A DNA stretch of 64,000 bases from UBA4292 sp964648695 (GCA_964648695.1 CAZYLH010000001.1:1-64000); one strand, 5' to 3'. Positions 1-8,528 are shown, numbered from the stretch's first letter. Notes: generated from the letters alone by a model not told the origin. A program made the numbers and translations.

Positions 1-21
1 ATTTACCAACAATATGAATAC

Positions 22-78
22 GAGGCTGTCACACCTGTGATTTTTCTAATCATTGATGTGACAGCCTCTTTATTTTCT
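22..78 (+). terminator. Rho-independent terminator of an upstream gene
   Basis: A 12-bp perfect stem (GAGGCTGTCACA at 22-33 with TGTGACAGCCTC at 57-68) is followed by a T-rich run. It would end a plus-strand transcript whose gene lies left of the window. Confidence 0.8.
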
Positions 79-196
79 TAACGCTCTTTAGCAGTGCTGC
101 AATTATACTCCCAAAACCGATTTTATTGGTTTAGTTCTTATTTTAATTTTTCACCCTAGGAATAGAAAATTTGTTCGAAAAATATGTTCGAAAAGC

Positions 197-225
197 TTGA
201 CAAATGTATGTTCGAGTGATAGTAT
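197..225 (+). promoter_or_regulatory. Sigma-A promoter of the LysM gene
   Basis: TTGACA at 197-202 and TAGTAT at 220-225 are separated by 17 bp. GTTCG half-sites at 186-190 and 210-214 overlap or abut it, consistent with additional weak LexA contacts. Confidence 0.75.
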
Positions 226-234
226 TATCTCACA

Positions 235-246
235 GAACAAATGTTC
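235..246 (+). promoter_or_regulatory. LexA (SOS) box
   Basis: GAACAAATGTTC is a perfect GAAC-N4-GTTC palindrome, the core of the Gram-positive LexA operator. It lies a few bases downstream of the expected transcription start, where bound LexA would block transcription. Confidence 0.75.
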
Positions 247-275
247 TTTTTGAAACAAATGGGAGGTACAAAATT

Positions 276-587
276 ATGAAAAGATCTACTATCACAGTGC
301 TGATTTCTCTTATAACAGTTTTATTTGCAGGATGTATCATTGTTCAGGCAAAAACTCAGGAAACAAATGAAGTGGCCCGTATCAAATGTTACAAAAGTAT
401 AGAAATCCAGTCAGGGGACACCCTGTGGAGCATCGCCAAGGAGTACATGACAGCGGAATACACCTCAGTAAATGAATATGTCAAGGATATTCAGAAGGTC
501 AACAATTTTACTGGCAGCACTATTTATGAGGGTTGCTACATCATTGTGCCTTATTATACGGACGCATCCGCCGTCACTCAACAGTGA
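276..587 (+). CDS. SOS-regulated LysM-domain membrane protein (YneA-like division inhibitor)
   Basis: A 103-residue protein. Residues 7-25 form a hydrophobic signal anchor, and residues about 41-92 are a LysM module (starting IEIQSGDTLWSIAKEY, ending at IIVPYY). This is the architecture of Bacillus YneA, the SOS-induced suppressor of cell division, which is anchored in the membrane and touches peptidoglycan through LysM. The start at 276 is chosen because GGGAGG at 261-266 sits ahead of it; an in-frame ATG at 204 lies inside the promoter. The LexA box directly upstream supports the role. In Bacillus this gene is divergent from lexA; here the left flank is out of view. The 3' end overlaps the end of convergent glmS by 14 bp. 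The domain call is firm; division inhibition is inferred from architecture and regulation. Confidence 0.8.
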   Translation: MKRSTITVLISLITVLFAGCIIVQAKTQETNEVARIKCYKSIEIQSGDTLWSIAKEYMTAEYTSVNEYVKDIQKVNNFTGSTIYEGCYIIVPYYTDASAVTQQ

Positions 588-590
588 CGG
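571..590. repeat. Hairpin shared by the ends of two converging genes
   Basis: CCGTCACT at 571-578 pairs perfectly with AGTGACGG at 583-590 around a CAAC loop. The stop codons of the LysM gene and glmS both lie inside it. Neither side has a T-run, so it is not a classic terminator, but it could act bidirectionally on both transcripts. Confidence 0.5.
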
Positions 591-2391
591 ACTTTGCAAG
601 GTTTCTTGGCATATCCACATCCAAACCTCGCCCATATGAGGTGTAATAAGCTATAAGCTGTAAGATGATTGCCGCAGGAAATACGGTAAAGAGGTCGTCA
701 ACCTCAGGTATAGTCAGGTGCTCACAAATCCCCTCCGGAACCCGTGAATCCTCCTCGGTGATCAAAAGCACATTAGCGCCTCGTGAAGAAACCTCTTTTA
801 TATTGGAAATGGTCTTGTTAAAGACCTTGCGCTGCGTGGCGATCGCTATGACAGGGATCCCTGGGGTTATCAGGGCGATGGTGCCGTGCTTTAACTCACC
901 GGCTGCGTATGCTTCAGCATGGATATAGCTGATTTCCTTAAGCTTTAGAGCGCCTTCCATCGAGAGGGTATAATCTATGCCCCTTCCGATAAAAAACGTA
1001 TTCTGGGCTTCTAGAAGGCATTTTGCGGCGTCCCTGATCTTATCTCTATTATCAAGAACCTGCTGTATGGCAGGGATCACATCTAAGAGGTCTGAGACAA
1101 ATTTCTTTGCCTCAGTTTCTGAGATACGCTCCTTTATCAAACCGATCCTACAGCCTATCAAATACAGCGTTGCAATCTGCACCGTATAAGCCTTTGTAGA
1201 TGCCACGGCAATCTCAGGACCGGCATGAGTGTATACAACATAATCGCTTTCCCTGGCAATTGTGGATCCCTTTACATTGACCACGGAGAGCGTTTTTGCT
1301 CCACATGACTTGGATAGGCGCAGAGCCTCTAGGGTATCGATTGTCTCACCGGACTGCGAGATGACTATAACCAGCGTATCAGTGTCTATAATTGGGCTGT
1401 CATAGCGGTATTCGCTGGCAATGGATACCGTTACAGGAATGCGCATAATGGGCTCGACCATGGATTTAAAGATCATTCCGGCATGCATAGCTGTGCCACA
1501 CGCGACAACACGGATTTCTCTAATACTCCTTAATACCTCATCATCCACACCGTCGGAAACAAGAAAAGGCAGACCATCCTGAATGCGTGGCATAATGGTG
1601 TTTCTCATCACCTCGGGCTGTTCCATAATCTCCTTCATCATATAATGGTCATACCCGCCCTTTTGCGCCGCCTCTATATTCCAGCTCACGCTTAAAAACT
1701 CTGGCTTTGCAAGCTGGCCATCAAGAGTTTCCACCTTAATATCATCCTTTGTAAGCGTAACTATATGGTATTCCGGAACTATAAAATAAGCTTGGGTATA
1801 CTTAATAATTGCAGTAAGGTCGGATGCAATCATTGAGCCGTCGTCAAAATGGGCTGCAACCATGGGACTGACGTTTCTGATAGCAAAGATCTTATCCGGA
1901 ATATCACTAAACATAACACAAAACGCAAATGAACCGACCATGTGCTTCATGGCTTGCCGTATAGCGTAATATGGATCCCTGCCTTTATAAAAATGATTTA
2001 TAAGGGCAGCCGCGACCTCTGTGTCTGTCTCTGACTTAACTACATGCTCCAGATGAAACTTCTCAATTAATTCATGGTAATTTTCTATGATTCCGTTGTG
2101 GATTAAAGCCACGCGGCCAACGAGATGAGGGTGTGCATTTGCGTCTGTAACGCCGCCATGAGTCGCCCATCTGGTGTGACCGATACCGCAGGTGGAAGAG
2201 GAATCCAGATCTTTAGTAAATGAGCGCAAATTTTCAACTTTGCCTGCCTTTTTAACAATCTGAAAGGGCATGCCTTTATACTGTAGAGCAATTCCCGCGC
2301 TGTCATAACCTCTATATTCAAGTCTGGCAAGACCATCTATTAAAAGTGTTTTCGCCTCAATTTTTCCTGTAAATCCGATGATACCACACAT
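574..2391 (-). CDS. glmS: Glutamine--fructose-6-phosphate aminotransferase
   Basis: This 605-residue cytoplasmic enzyme makes glucosamine 6-phosphate from fructose 6-phosphate and glutamine, the first step to UDP-GlcNAc and peptidoglycan. The N-terminal MCGIIGFTG gives Cys2 as the amidohydrolase nucleophile (glutaminase domain to about residue 225). Two SIS sugar-isomerase domains follow, with CGTAMHAG and SQSGETIDT in the first and EGALKLKEISYIHAEA in the second, and the C-terminus ends in the family's LAKSVTVE. The start is set at MCGII because Cys must be residue 2 and AGGAGG lies just ahead; an in-frame ATG 54 bp further upstream overlaps the promoter. I looked for the glmS self-cleaving ribozyme in the leader and did not see its conserved core; the leader is too short to hold it. 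Confidence 0.97.
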   Translation of the reverse strand: MCGIIGFTGKIEAKTLLIDGLARLEYRGYDSAGIALQYKGMPFQIVKKAGKVENLRSFTKDLDSSSTCGIGHTRWATHGGVTDANAHPHLVGRVALIHNGIIENYHELIEKFHLEHVVKSETDTEVAAALINHFYKGRDPYYAIRQAMKHMVGSFAFCVMFSDIPDKIFAIRNVSPMVAAHFDDGSMIASDLTAIIKYTQAYFIVPEYHIVTLTKDDIKVETLDGQLAKPEFLSVSWNIEAAQKGGYDHYMMKEIMEQPEVMRNTIMPRIQDGLPFLVSDGVDDEVLRSIREIRVVACGTAMHAGMIFKSMVEPIMRIPVTVSIASEYRYDSPIIDTDTLVIVISQSGETIDTLEALRLSKSCGAKTLSVVNVKGSTIARESDYVVYTHAGPEIAVASTKAYTVQIATLYLIGCRIGLIKERISETEAKKFVSDLLDVIPAIQQVLDNRDKIRDAAKCLLEAQNTFFIGRGIDYTLSMEGALKLKEISYIHAEAYAAGELKHGTIALITPGIPVIAIATQRKVFNKTISNIKEVSSRGANVLLITEEDSRVPEGICEHLTIPEVDDLFTVFPAAIILQLIAYYTSYGRGLDVDMPRNLAKSVTVE

Positions 2392-2435
2392 ATAATTTTT
2401 CCTCCTGGAGTTTATAGATTTCATCCCAAAGCCAT

Positions 2436-2464
2436 ATAATAACATAAAGCAGGCTTATTTACAA
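2436..2464 (-). promoter_or_regulatory. glmS promoter
   Basis: On the minus strand TTGTAA (2459-2464) and TATTAT (2436-2441) are 17 bp apart. The leader to the ATG is only about 40 nt. Confidence 0.6.
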
Positions 2465-2485
2465 GCCAAAGGCACTTTTGTGTAG

Positions 2486-2521
2486 TAACTATTCGTTAAA
2501 CTAAGGTTTTGCGAATAGTTA
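2486..2521. promoter_or_regulatory. 10-bp inverted repeat between divergent promoters
   Basis: TAACTATTCG (2486-2495) and CGAATAGTTA (2512-2521) form a perfect inverted repeat with a 16-bp spacer. It sits almost midway between the -35 boxes of glmS (2459-2464) and of the rightward gene (2539-2544), as expected for a shared regulator site. No regulator can be named. Confidence 0.5.
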
Positions 2522-2538
2522 GAAATCGATCCCACACC

Positions 2539-2567
2539 TTGTAAATCACCCGTTTTCGTGTTATACT
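2539..2567 (+). promoter_or_regulatory. Promoter of the repeat-rich membrane protein
   Basis: TTGTAA (2539-2544) and TATACT (2562-2567) are spaced by 17 bp. The transcript would start near 2574 and carry the short structured repeat at 2602-2670 in its leader. Confidence 0.6.
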
Positions 2568-2601
2568 GCCATCAGCTCATGCAAGACCCATTCATTTTTT
2601 G

Positions 2602-2670
2602 ATGAGACAATTTTGATAATACAAATTTCATGCTTGCATGAAATTTTATGCGGAGCAATCCGTGTCTCAT
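2602..2670 (+). repeat. Structured dispersed repeat, internally deleted copy (C)
   Basis: A 69-nt element bounded by a perfect 8-bp inverted repeat, ATGAGACA at 2602-2609 and TGTCTCAT at 2663-2670. It keeps the CATG-CTTG-CATG hairpin of the long copies at 31310 and 45965, then jumps straight to their last 15 bases (CGGAGCAATCCGTGT). The intervening hairpins are gone. The terminal helix differs from the long copies (GAGACA/TGTCTC against GATACA/TGTATC) but stays complementary. Confidence 0.75.
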
Positions 2671-2698
2671 TTCCATTTGTCGAAAAGGAATCTTATTT

Positions 2699-4090
2699 AT
2701 GGGTCAAGAAAATCAAGAAAATAATCACACACATCGTTTTGGCGCCATGTACGCCCAAATTGATCAATCCTCACAGGCAGACAGCCTCCTCGTATATGTT
2801 CACCGCTGCGAAATCTGTGGCTACATAGAAATCCTTGGATATGTAAGCCAGCAGCCCGGTCATCAAAAAATTCCCACTAACACCAAAAACAAAAAAGAGA
2901 GTATCAACCCGCGCACTTTTAAAAACAACTCTGCACGAAGTTTAAAAGATGGCTTTGTTGTTTCTAAGTCCAGGCTGCGCAAAAACTCTAAGCGTTGGCT
3001 GCAAAACAACACTGTTTATTCTAAACGCAGATTGCGTGTTCTTGGCGTGCTTGCGCTTTTTTGTATTCTGATACTTTGCGGTGCGTTTTTGGTGTTGGCC
3101 GGTGTCTATTTGTCTAAACTCTCAAAAGAAACACCTCAATCAGTTGACGGGCATTTACAGGAAAATCTCGTAAATTTTGAATCTGACAACCCAGGTACAG
3201 ATTCAAATCCATGTGAATCTAGCAACCCAGGTACAGGTTCGTATCAATCTGAACCTGACAACGCAGGTTCGGGTTCCTTTCAATCTGAACCTGACAGTGT
3301 AGGTTCGGGTTTTCTTCAATGTGAACCTGACAATGCAGGTACAGGTTCCTCCCAATCTGAACCTGACAACGCAGGTTCGGGTTCTCTCCTCTCTTCCGCT
3401 GACAATTATGGTTTATATACGCGCTCAGTAAATGATGGGCTTTTTATCAAAACACCTCTCTCCTCACTCTCATCTGCACAGTCAGATAATGATCAGTTAG
3501 ATGTAGAGACATCTCAGGTTGATGATATAGAAAGTCCGCTTATGGAAAATGAACAAACCGAGGAAACTATTGAGTTTGCAGCGACCACATCTGATACAGC
3601 CGATACATCTGATGCATCTAATGGCATAAATTCATATGCCTCTGGGGCCATGGCTTCACCAGATGTGCCAGAATCCACAACATCCCCCGCTATATCTGAA
3701 TCCACAACCTACTCCCCTACATTTGAAACCATGATGAGCGGCGCTGACGGCTCAGAGGCCGCAACGACTACCGCTACCTCCGAAATTCTTGATGAGTCTC
3801 AGTTTGGTACCATTATCGATGAAACAAATCAGACAAGCTCTGCTCTCTCCTATGCCCGCTTAATTGGCAAAATATTAGATGGTTCAGATCTTTTGGAGAT
3901 AATTCAGTCTAACGTTCCGGTTGAAATAATTACCGATGCCGGAAAGAAACTCGCTGCAAACTGCACCATCAAAGGCGCAACGCAACTTTCTGATTTTAGC
4001 CAAATTGGAGCGGATGACCAATTTAGCATAAATTTGATTGATATAGACGGGCTTTACGTGATTGTTGCTAATCAGATTTCTCTATATTAA
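2699..4090 (+). CDS. Repeat-rich single-pass membrane protein of unknown function
   Basis: I do not recognise this 463-residue protein. The N-terminal 110 residues are basic and cytoplasmic in character, with one CxxC pair (HRCEICG) that could be half of a zinc site. A single membrane segment lies near residues 116-138, followed by a long Ser/Thr/Glu/Asp-rich external region. That region holds six tandem 12-residue repeats of the form EPDNAGSGSFQS (residues about 161-232). A less biased C-terminal segment follows (about residues 380-463, beginning LSYARLIGKIL). The start at 2699 has AAAGGA nine bases ahead; an in-frame ATG at 2648 lies inside the repeat element and lacks a ribosome site. The topology and low-complexity stalk suggest a cell-envelope or transmembrane signalling role, but no function can be assigned. 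Confidence 0.7.
   Translation: MGQENQENNHTHRFGAMYAQIDQSSQADSLLVYVHRCEICGYIEILGYVSQQPGHQKIPTNTKNKKESINPRTFKNNSARSLKDGFVVSKSRLRKNSKRWLQNNTVYSKRRLRVLGVLALFCILILCGAFLVLAGVYLSKLSKETPQSVDGHLQENLVNFESDNPGTDSNPCESSNPGTGSYQSEPDNAGSGSFQSEPDSVGSGFLQCEPDNAGTGSSQSEPDNAGSGSLLSSADNYGLYTRSVNDGLFIKTPLSSLSSAQSDNDQLDVETSQVDDIESPLMENEQTEETIEFAATTSDTADTSDASNGINSYASGAMASPDVPESTTSPAISESTTYSPTFETMMSGADGSEAATTTATSEILDESQFGTIIDETNQTSSALSYARLIGKILDGSDLLEIIQSNVPVEIITDAGKKLAANCTIKGATQLSDFSQIGADDQFSINLIDIDGLYVIVANQISLY
3179..3394 (+). repeat. Six 36-bp coding tandem repeats
   Basis: Six uninterrupted 36-bp units encode 12-residue blocks: ESDNPGTDSNPC, ESSNPGTGSYQS, EPDNAGSGSFQS, EPDSVGSGFLQC, EPDNAGTGSSQS and EPDNAGSGSLLS. 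The reading frame is kept throughout. Such minisatellites commonly vary in copy number between strains. Confidence 0.9.
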
Positions 4091-4147
4091 CCGATTTTTT
4101 TAAAGCATTAACGGATACGGCGCGTATCGCATTAATACGATAAGTGA

Positions 4148-4190
4148 GGGGCTTTTGCACCAATGGGTTAGTGCAAAAGCCCCCTTGCTT
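4148..4190. terminator. Strong hairpin between convergent genes
   Basis: GGGGCTTTTGCAC (4148-4160) pairs perfectly over 13 bp with GTGCAAAAGCCCC (4171-4183). A weak T-rich stretch follows on the plus strand. It lies between the ends of the repeat protein and the convergent membrane protein, so it probably ends both transcripts. A smaller hairpin around GATACG/CGTATC lies just upstream at about 4113-4129. Confidence 0.65.
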
Positions 4191-5575
4191 TACTGTATCA
4201 CATCAACAGAGTATTGATCATCATCATCCTCTACTATCTTTAGATTCGGGAATCGGCTCTCAATCTTCTCATCCGGGAAATACTCATCCATATATGCATC
4301 AAACACCGTATGGATCCCATTTCCTGTCTGCCTTACATTATACCGATTTAAGGCCAGCGCTGTCACGCCAACATCAAAAACCATAAAGACAACCAAAACC
4401 CAGGTTAAGTATACTCCAATTTTCTTTGGGATCTTCTCTATCCATTTTGAGATGAATGGATATAAAACCTTCATCCAGACTACCGCTGCGATTCCCCAGA
4501 AGAAACAGTACAAAAGGTTAATCCTGCCTCCTAAGTTAAAGGGAATATTGCTGTAATCCCAAAATACTGTGCCAAACACAATCTCCGTAAACACGCTGCA
4601 GATATACTCGTAAGCGCCTCCCATCACCGTGCCAAACACAAAGATAAAGCTGTCACGGCGATTTCTGTACTGATAGAGCATGGCTGTCAGAAGCATGCAG
4701 CCAAGTCCCCAGACGATGCTGAACGGGCCGAATACCACGCTGCTGCGGCTCATCAACTCTCCAGATCTCACAAAGACAAATATTGTCTCCGTAATGTCTC
4801 CCAGAAATGCTCCTAAGAAAAACAGCATTGCCAGTTTGTAGAATGAGCAGCCAGCAGCAAATACAGCCTCTCCTTCTTCTATCTCCTTTTTCTTACGCTC
4901 CTGCTCTCTGCGAGCCTTTAAAAGCTCTTTTGCATTTAGTAAAGGGTACGCCCGCTCCATACGCCGAAGCGCCAGCCTAGTAAGCCCCTGTCCCATTAAA
5001 TCCGCCGTTTTTTGCAGATTCTCCGACACCTCATAAACAAGCGACTGCTTCTTTACATGGGATTTGACCTTTAAAATTCCTGTAATGGTTCCTGCCAGGT
5101 CAATAACAGTCAGGATGAAAAACACCAGAAGAATTATCTCCCCTGCTCTCTCTGGGATCAGGCCAAACAGCTTACGCAGAAACGGATTTATAAATACGAT
5201 TGAGAGAACTGCCAGAAATCCCCAGAGCACGGCATATGGTATATTTACATAGCCGCCAAACTGGAAGCGCTTTCTGGAGTAATCCCACCACTTCCTGTGA
5301 AAGATCCGTTCCAACACAAATCCTGTAAGCATCGTCATTAGAAATGACAGGATCGTACCACCCAGGAAAAGGAAAAACAGATTGTCTTTTAGTTCCGACA
5401 AAAATATTACATAGATAACACCGCAAAAGCCGTAGGCAGGACAGATTGGACCGTAAAGGAAACCTACATCTACAAACTTTTTCTCACGGACGGCAGCCAC
5501 AACCGTGCTAACCGCCCAGCCCGCAAAGGCATATACATAAAAGAACCACAAAAAATTATACACTGACTGGTTCAT
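4190..5575 (-). CDS. PF06541-type integral membrane protein, internally duplicated (putative ABC permease family)
   Basis: A 461-residue polytopic protein resembling the putative ABC-transporter permease (CmpB) family. The family unit occurs twice. Unit one (about residues 5-170) has YVYAFAGW, GFLYGPICPAYG, the WWDYS motif and FGGYVNIPYAVLWG. Unit two (about residues 245-415) repeats the pattern as LGDITETIF, VVFGPFSIVWG, VFWDYS and FNLGGRINLLYCFFWG. A charged linker of about 60 residues (KARREQERKKKEIEEGE) joins them. It follows the ABC exporter gene after 19 bp, with GAGGAG ahead of the start, so the two are probably cotranslated. The biochemical role of the family is not established; a link to the exporter is inferred only from adjacency. 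Confidence 0.65.
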   Translation of the reverse strand: MNQSVYNFLWFFYVYAFAGWAVSTVVAAVREKKFVDVGFLYGPICPAYGFCGVIYVIFLSELKDNLFFLFLGGTILSFLMTMLTGFVLERIFHRKWWDYSRKRFQFGGYVNIPYAVLWGFLAVLSIVFINPFLRKLFGLIPERAGEIILLVFFILTVIDLAGTITGILKVKSHVKKQSLVYEVSENLQKTADLMGQGLTRLALRRMERAYPLLNAKELLKARREQERKKKEIEEGEAVFAAGCSFYKLAMLFFLGAFLGDITETIFVFVRSGELMSRSSVVFGPFSIVWGLGCMLLTAMLYQYRNRRDSFIFVFGTVMGGAYEYICSVFTEIVFGTVFWDYSNIPFNLGGRINLLYCFFWGIAAVVWMKVLYPFISKWIEKIPKKIGVYLTWVLVVFMVFDVGVTALALNRYNVRQTGNGIHTVFDAYMDEYFPDEKIESRFPNLKIVEDDDDQYSVDVIQ

Positions 5576-5594
5576 TTCCTCTCCTCTTCCAGTT

Positions 5595-8528
5595 TTACTC
5601 TGTTCTCAGTGCGATAACCGGATCCTTCTTAGCCGCGATCTTAGACGGGAACAATCCGGCAATAAAGGTTAGACACATGCTGATAAGCACCAGAATTCCT
5701 GCGGCGATGACAGGAAGCTTTGCAACGGATTCTATGTCCGTCAAGCTATGAATGATATCGTTAATCGGAATGCATAAGAGCACTGTCGCTAATATGCCAA
5801 AGAGACCTGCTACAAAGCCTATTATCAATGCCTCTGCGTTAAAGACATTTGAGATATCATGCTTTGACGCTCCAATCGCACGAAGAATACCAATCTCCTT
5901 TGTTCGCTCTAAAACAGAGATGTAGGTGATAATGCCAATCATGATGGAGCTTACAACTAAAGAGATGGCCACAAAAGCTATCAGCACGTAAGATATAACA
6001 TTGATCACTGTGCTGATGGAGGACATCATAAGACCCACATAGTCCGTGTAGCTTATGGCATTTTCTGGATCGCCTTCCTCCTCACAGCGAGCGTTGTACT
6101 CGCTGATTAGAGCCTCAATCTCCTCCTTTGCATCAAATGAGGAGGCATAAATCTGGATGCTGCTTGGCTCTGCCAGATCCGCCACTCCGAAAAGTTCCAT
6201 ATTCTCATCGTAGGTTGAATCTGAAAATGTTGCCGGCATATATGTATCGTAATACGAAGCTAGGGTTTCCTCATCAGTTGCGGCAATTAAAGCGTCAAAA
6301 TATTCCGCGGCTTCAGCGCTTGACAAATCCCCTGTGACAGCAGCTATCTCGCGCTCATACTCTTCTAACGCCATGGCATAGAGCATCTGGGCAATGGTCT
6401 GCTCGATTTCCTCCTCGGTCATGGAAGCCATATACTGCGTGATAAAATCCTCAGAAACCTCCTGCCCCATCGCCTCTGAAAAGACCGCGCTTAAGAGAGC
6501 CAACTGGGATTCTCGGTCAGAATACATCTGGTAATACTGTTCCACAATAGCCGCCAAATCTTCTTCCGTTGGCGTTGAAGCGATCTGTGTATAGATCTCT
6601 GCCTTTGTCATATTATCAAGGGAAGTAAAATATTCTAAGACAGCCTCGGCCTTTTGCGCATCCGTCATATCATCCTGACTGCCATCGTCAAATTTAAGAC
6701 CGCTAAGCACATCAACATCCGGGTCTTCCTCCTGTGCCTTTACGACGTCGCTCTCATTTATAGCGTTTATCACATACTCAGTTAGCTCTGCGGTGTAACC
6801 GATTCCTCCGCCGGATGTGCCCGAAGTTACAATGGCGTCACTGCTTGGCTTTACGATACCCACAACGGTTAGTTTTAGTCCCTCAGAGATAATCTGCTTT
6901 AAATACTCCTCATCATCCGAACAATCCACATAATAGCCAAGCTCCTCGTCATACTGGTAGTAATCCGTGGGAAGCACCAGACTAAAGGTCAAGTCCAAAA
7001 TCTCATCATAGGAAAAACTTAAGGATTCCGTGGCGATCTCCTCTCCCGCTAATATCTGACTCATAATCTCAGAGAGCTGGGAGCGGTCCTTTAAGCCAAG
7101 TGCATATAAAACCAGATCGCTGACAGAATTATTCTCGTCTATGATCAGGACAACCTCGGATTTATCCGTTGGCCATGTACCTGCCACAATCTCATACTGG
7201 GAATCAAGCATACTCTCATTGCTGATTAGCTCTGTCCAGGAATCAATTGAAAAGGCGCTATCAACATCCGAGCCCAAACTTGAAGAATCACTTCCGTAGC
7301 TGAAGATTTCCTGCATAACAGTATTTGGATTAACCTGAATGATCTCCTCCGATGTGTCCTCTACATAGATGTTCATGGTTACATCGTATGTATATTGAAT
7401 TTCGCTTGCAAGAGCTGCGATCTCATTGCCCTCTGACTCCAACTCCTGCTTAAATTTGTACAGATTATTGGTCTCAACCCCGGAGATCATGGAGTTGACA
7501 ATCTCCGTCATCAGATCATTTGAATAGATGTAACCTTCCTCATGATCAGAGGTATCGGTAGAGAGCCCCATCATCGACTCCATAAGCGAGGTCACGTCCA
7601 TGGTCTGTGCATCAATCTGAATGGGATATGCGGACAGGGTATCCTCCTGAACAGTATCTATGTACTCCTGGATACCGTTTGAGAGGGATAAAATCAGCGC
7701 GATACCGATGATACCTATACTTCCCGCAAAAGCCGTTAGAAACGTCCTTCCCTTTTTTGTCATCAGGTTGTTTAAGCTAAGAGAAAGAGCTGTAAAAAAT
7801 GACATGGAGGTCTTTTTTGTCTTTTCCGTATTGACAACATCCGGAGTTTCAAGATAGGGATTTGAATCTCCCGTAATAACACCGTCTGAAAGGCGAATAA
7901 TCCTTGTCGAGTAGTCGTTTGCAAGATCCGGATTATGAGTGACCATTATCACCAGCTTATCCTTAGAAATCTCCTTTAGGATCTCCATGATCTGGATACT
8001 TGTAGCGGTATCTAAGGCTCCTGTAGGTTCATCCGCAAGAAGAATATCCGGATTATTTACTAAAGCTCTGGCGATGGCAACTCTTTGCATCTGTCCGCCG
8101 GACATCTGGTTAGGTTTTTTATTTAGCTGGTCCTTAAGGCCCACCTTCTCTAACGCTTCTATCGCACGCCTCTTGCGCTCGGACTTGCTTACTCCAGAAA
8201 GAGTTAAAGCCAGTTCCACATTTGCAAGAACTGTCTGGTGCGGAATCAGATTATAACTCTGGAATACAAAGCCTATGGAGTGATTCCTGTAGGTGTCCCA
8301 GTCGCTGTCCTTATAGGTTTTAGTACTCTTTCCGTTGATGATGAGATCCCCGGAGGTATACTGGTCAAGTCCGCCGATAATATTTAAGAGTGTAGTTTTT
8401 CCGCAGCCGGAGTGACCTAAGATAGAGACAAATTCACTTTCCCTGAATTTGATGCTCACACCTTTTAGTGCGTGAACGGTGGAGCCTGCCATTTCATAAT
8501 CCTTAACAATATTTCTTAATTCTAGCAT
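5595..8528 (-). CDS. MacB-like ABC exporter, fused ATPase and FtsX-type permease
   Basis: This 977-residue protein joins an ATPase to a permease. The ATPase (residues 1-220) has Walker A GHSGCGKTT at 38-46, the FQSYNLI Q-loop, signature MSGGQ, Walker B LLADEPTGALD and the VTHNP H-loop. The permease has one membrane helix near residue 270, a very acidic external domain of about 550 residues, then three helices at about 860-960 with the typical ERTKEIGILRAIGAS and ALIIGFVAGLFG of the FtsX/MacB permease core. Such exporters move peptides, antibiotics or lipoproteins outwards, or transmit force across the envelope. The external domain is far larger than that of MacB, and its content (rich in E, S, D, Y) is not recognised. 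The substrate is unknown. Confidence 0.88.
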   Translation of the reverse strand: MLELRNIVKDYEMAGSTVHALKGVSIKFRESEFVSILGHSGCGKTTLLNIIGGLDQYTSGDLIINGKSTKTYKDSDWDTYRNHSIGFVFQSYNLIPHQTVLANVELALTLSGVSKSERKRRAIEALEKVGLKDQLNKKPNQMSGGQMQRVAIARALVNNPDILLADEPTGALDTATSIQIMEILKEISKDKLVIMVTHNPDLANDYSTRIIRLSDGVITGDSNPYLETPDVVNTEKTKKTSMSFFTALSLSLNNLMTKKGRTFLTAFAGSIGIIGIALILSLSNGIQEYIDTVQEDTLSAYPIQIDAQTMDVTSLMESMMGLSTDTSDHEEGYIYSNDLMTEIVNSMISGVETNNLYKFKQELESEGNEIAALASEIQYTYDVTMNIYVEDTSEEIIQVNPNTVMQEIFSYGSDSSSLGSDVDSAFSIDSWTELISNESMLDSQYEIVAGTWPTDKSEVVLIIDENNSVSDLVLYALGLKDRSQLSEIMSQILAGEEIATESLSFSYDEILDLTFSLVLPTDYYQYDEELGYYVDCSDDEEYLKQIISEGLKLTVVGIVKPSSDAIVTSGTSGGGIGYTAELTEYVINAINESDVVKAQEEDPDVDVLSGLKFDDGSQDDMTDAQKAEAVLEYFTSLDNMTKAEIYTQIASTPTEEDLAAIVEQYYQMYSDRESQLALLSAVFSEAMGQEVSEDFITQYMASMTEEEIEQTIAQMLYAMALEEYEREIAAVTGDLSSAEAAEYFDALIAATDEETLASYYDTYMPATFSDSTYDENMELFGVADLAEPSSIQIYASSFDAKEEIEALISEYNARCEEEGDPENAISYTDYVGLMMSSISTVINVISYVLIAFVAISLVVSSIMIGIITYISVLERTKEIGILRAIGASKHDISNVFNAEALIIGFVAGLFGILATVLLCIPINDIIHSLTDIESVAKLPVIAAGILVLISMCLTFIAGLFPSKIAAKKDPVIALRTE

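Noticed and set aside
2392..2600. glmS ribozyme in the glmS leader
   Set aside because: The leader from the predicted start site is only about 40 nt and the ribozyme core sequence is not visible on the minus strand.
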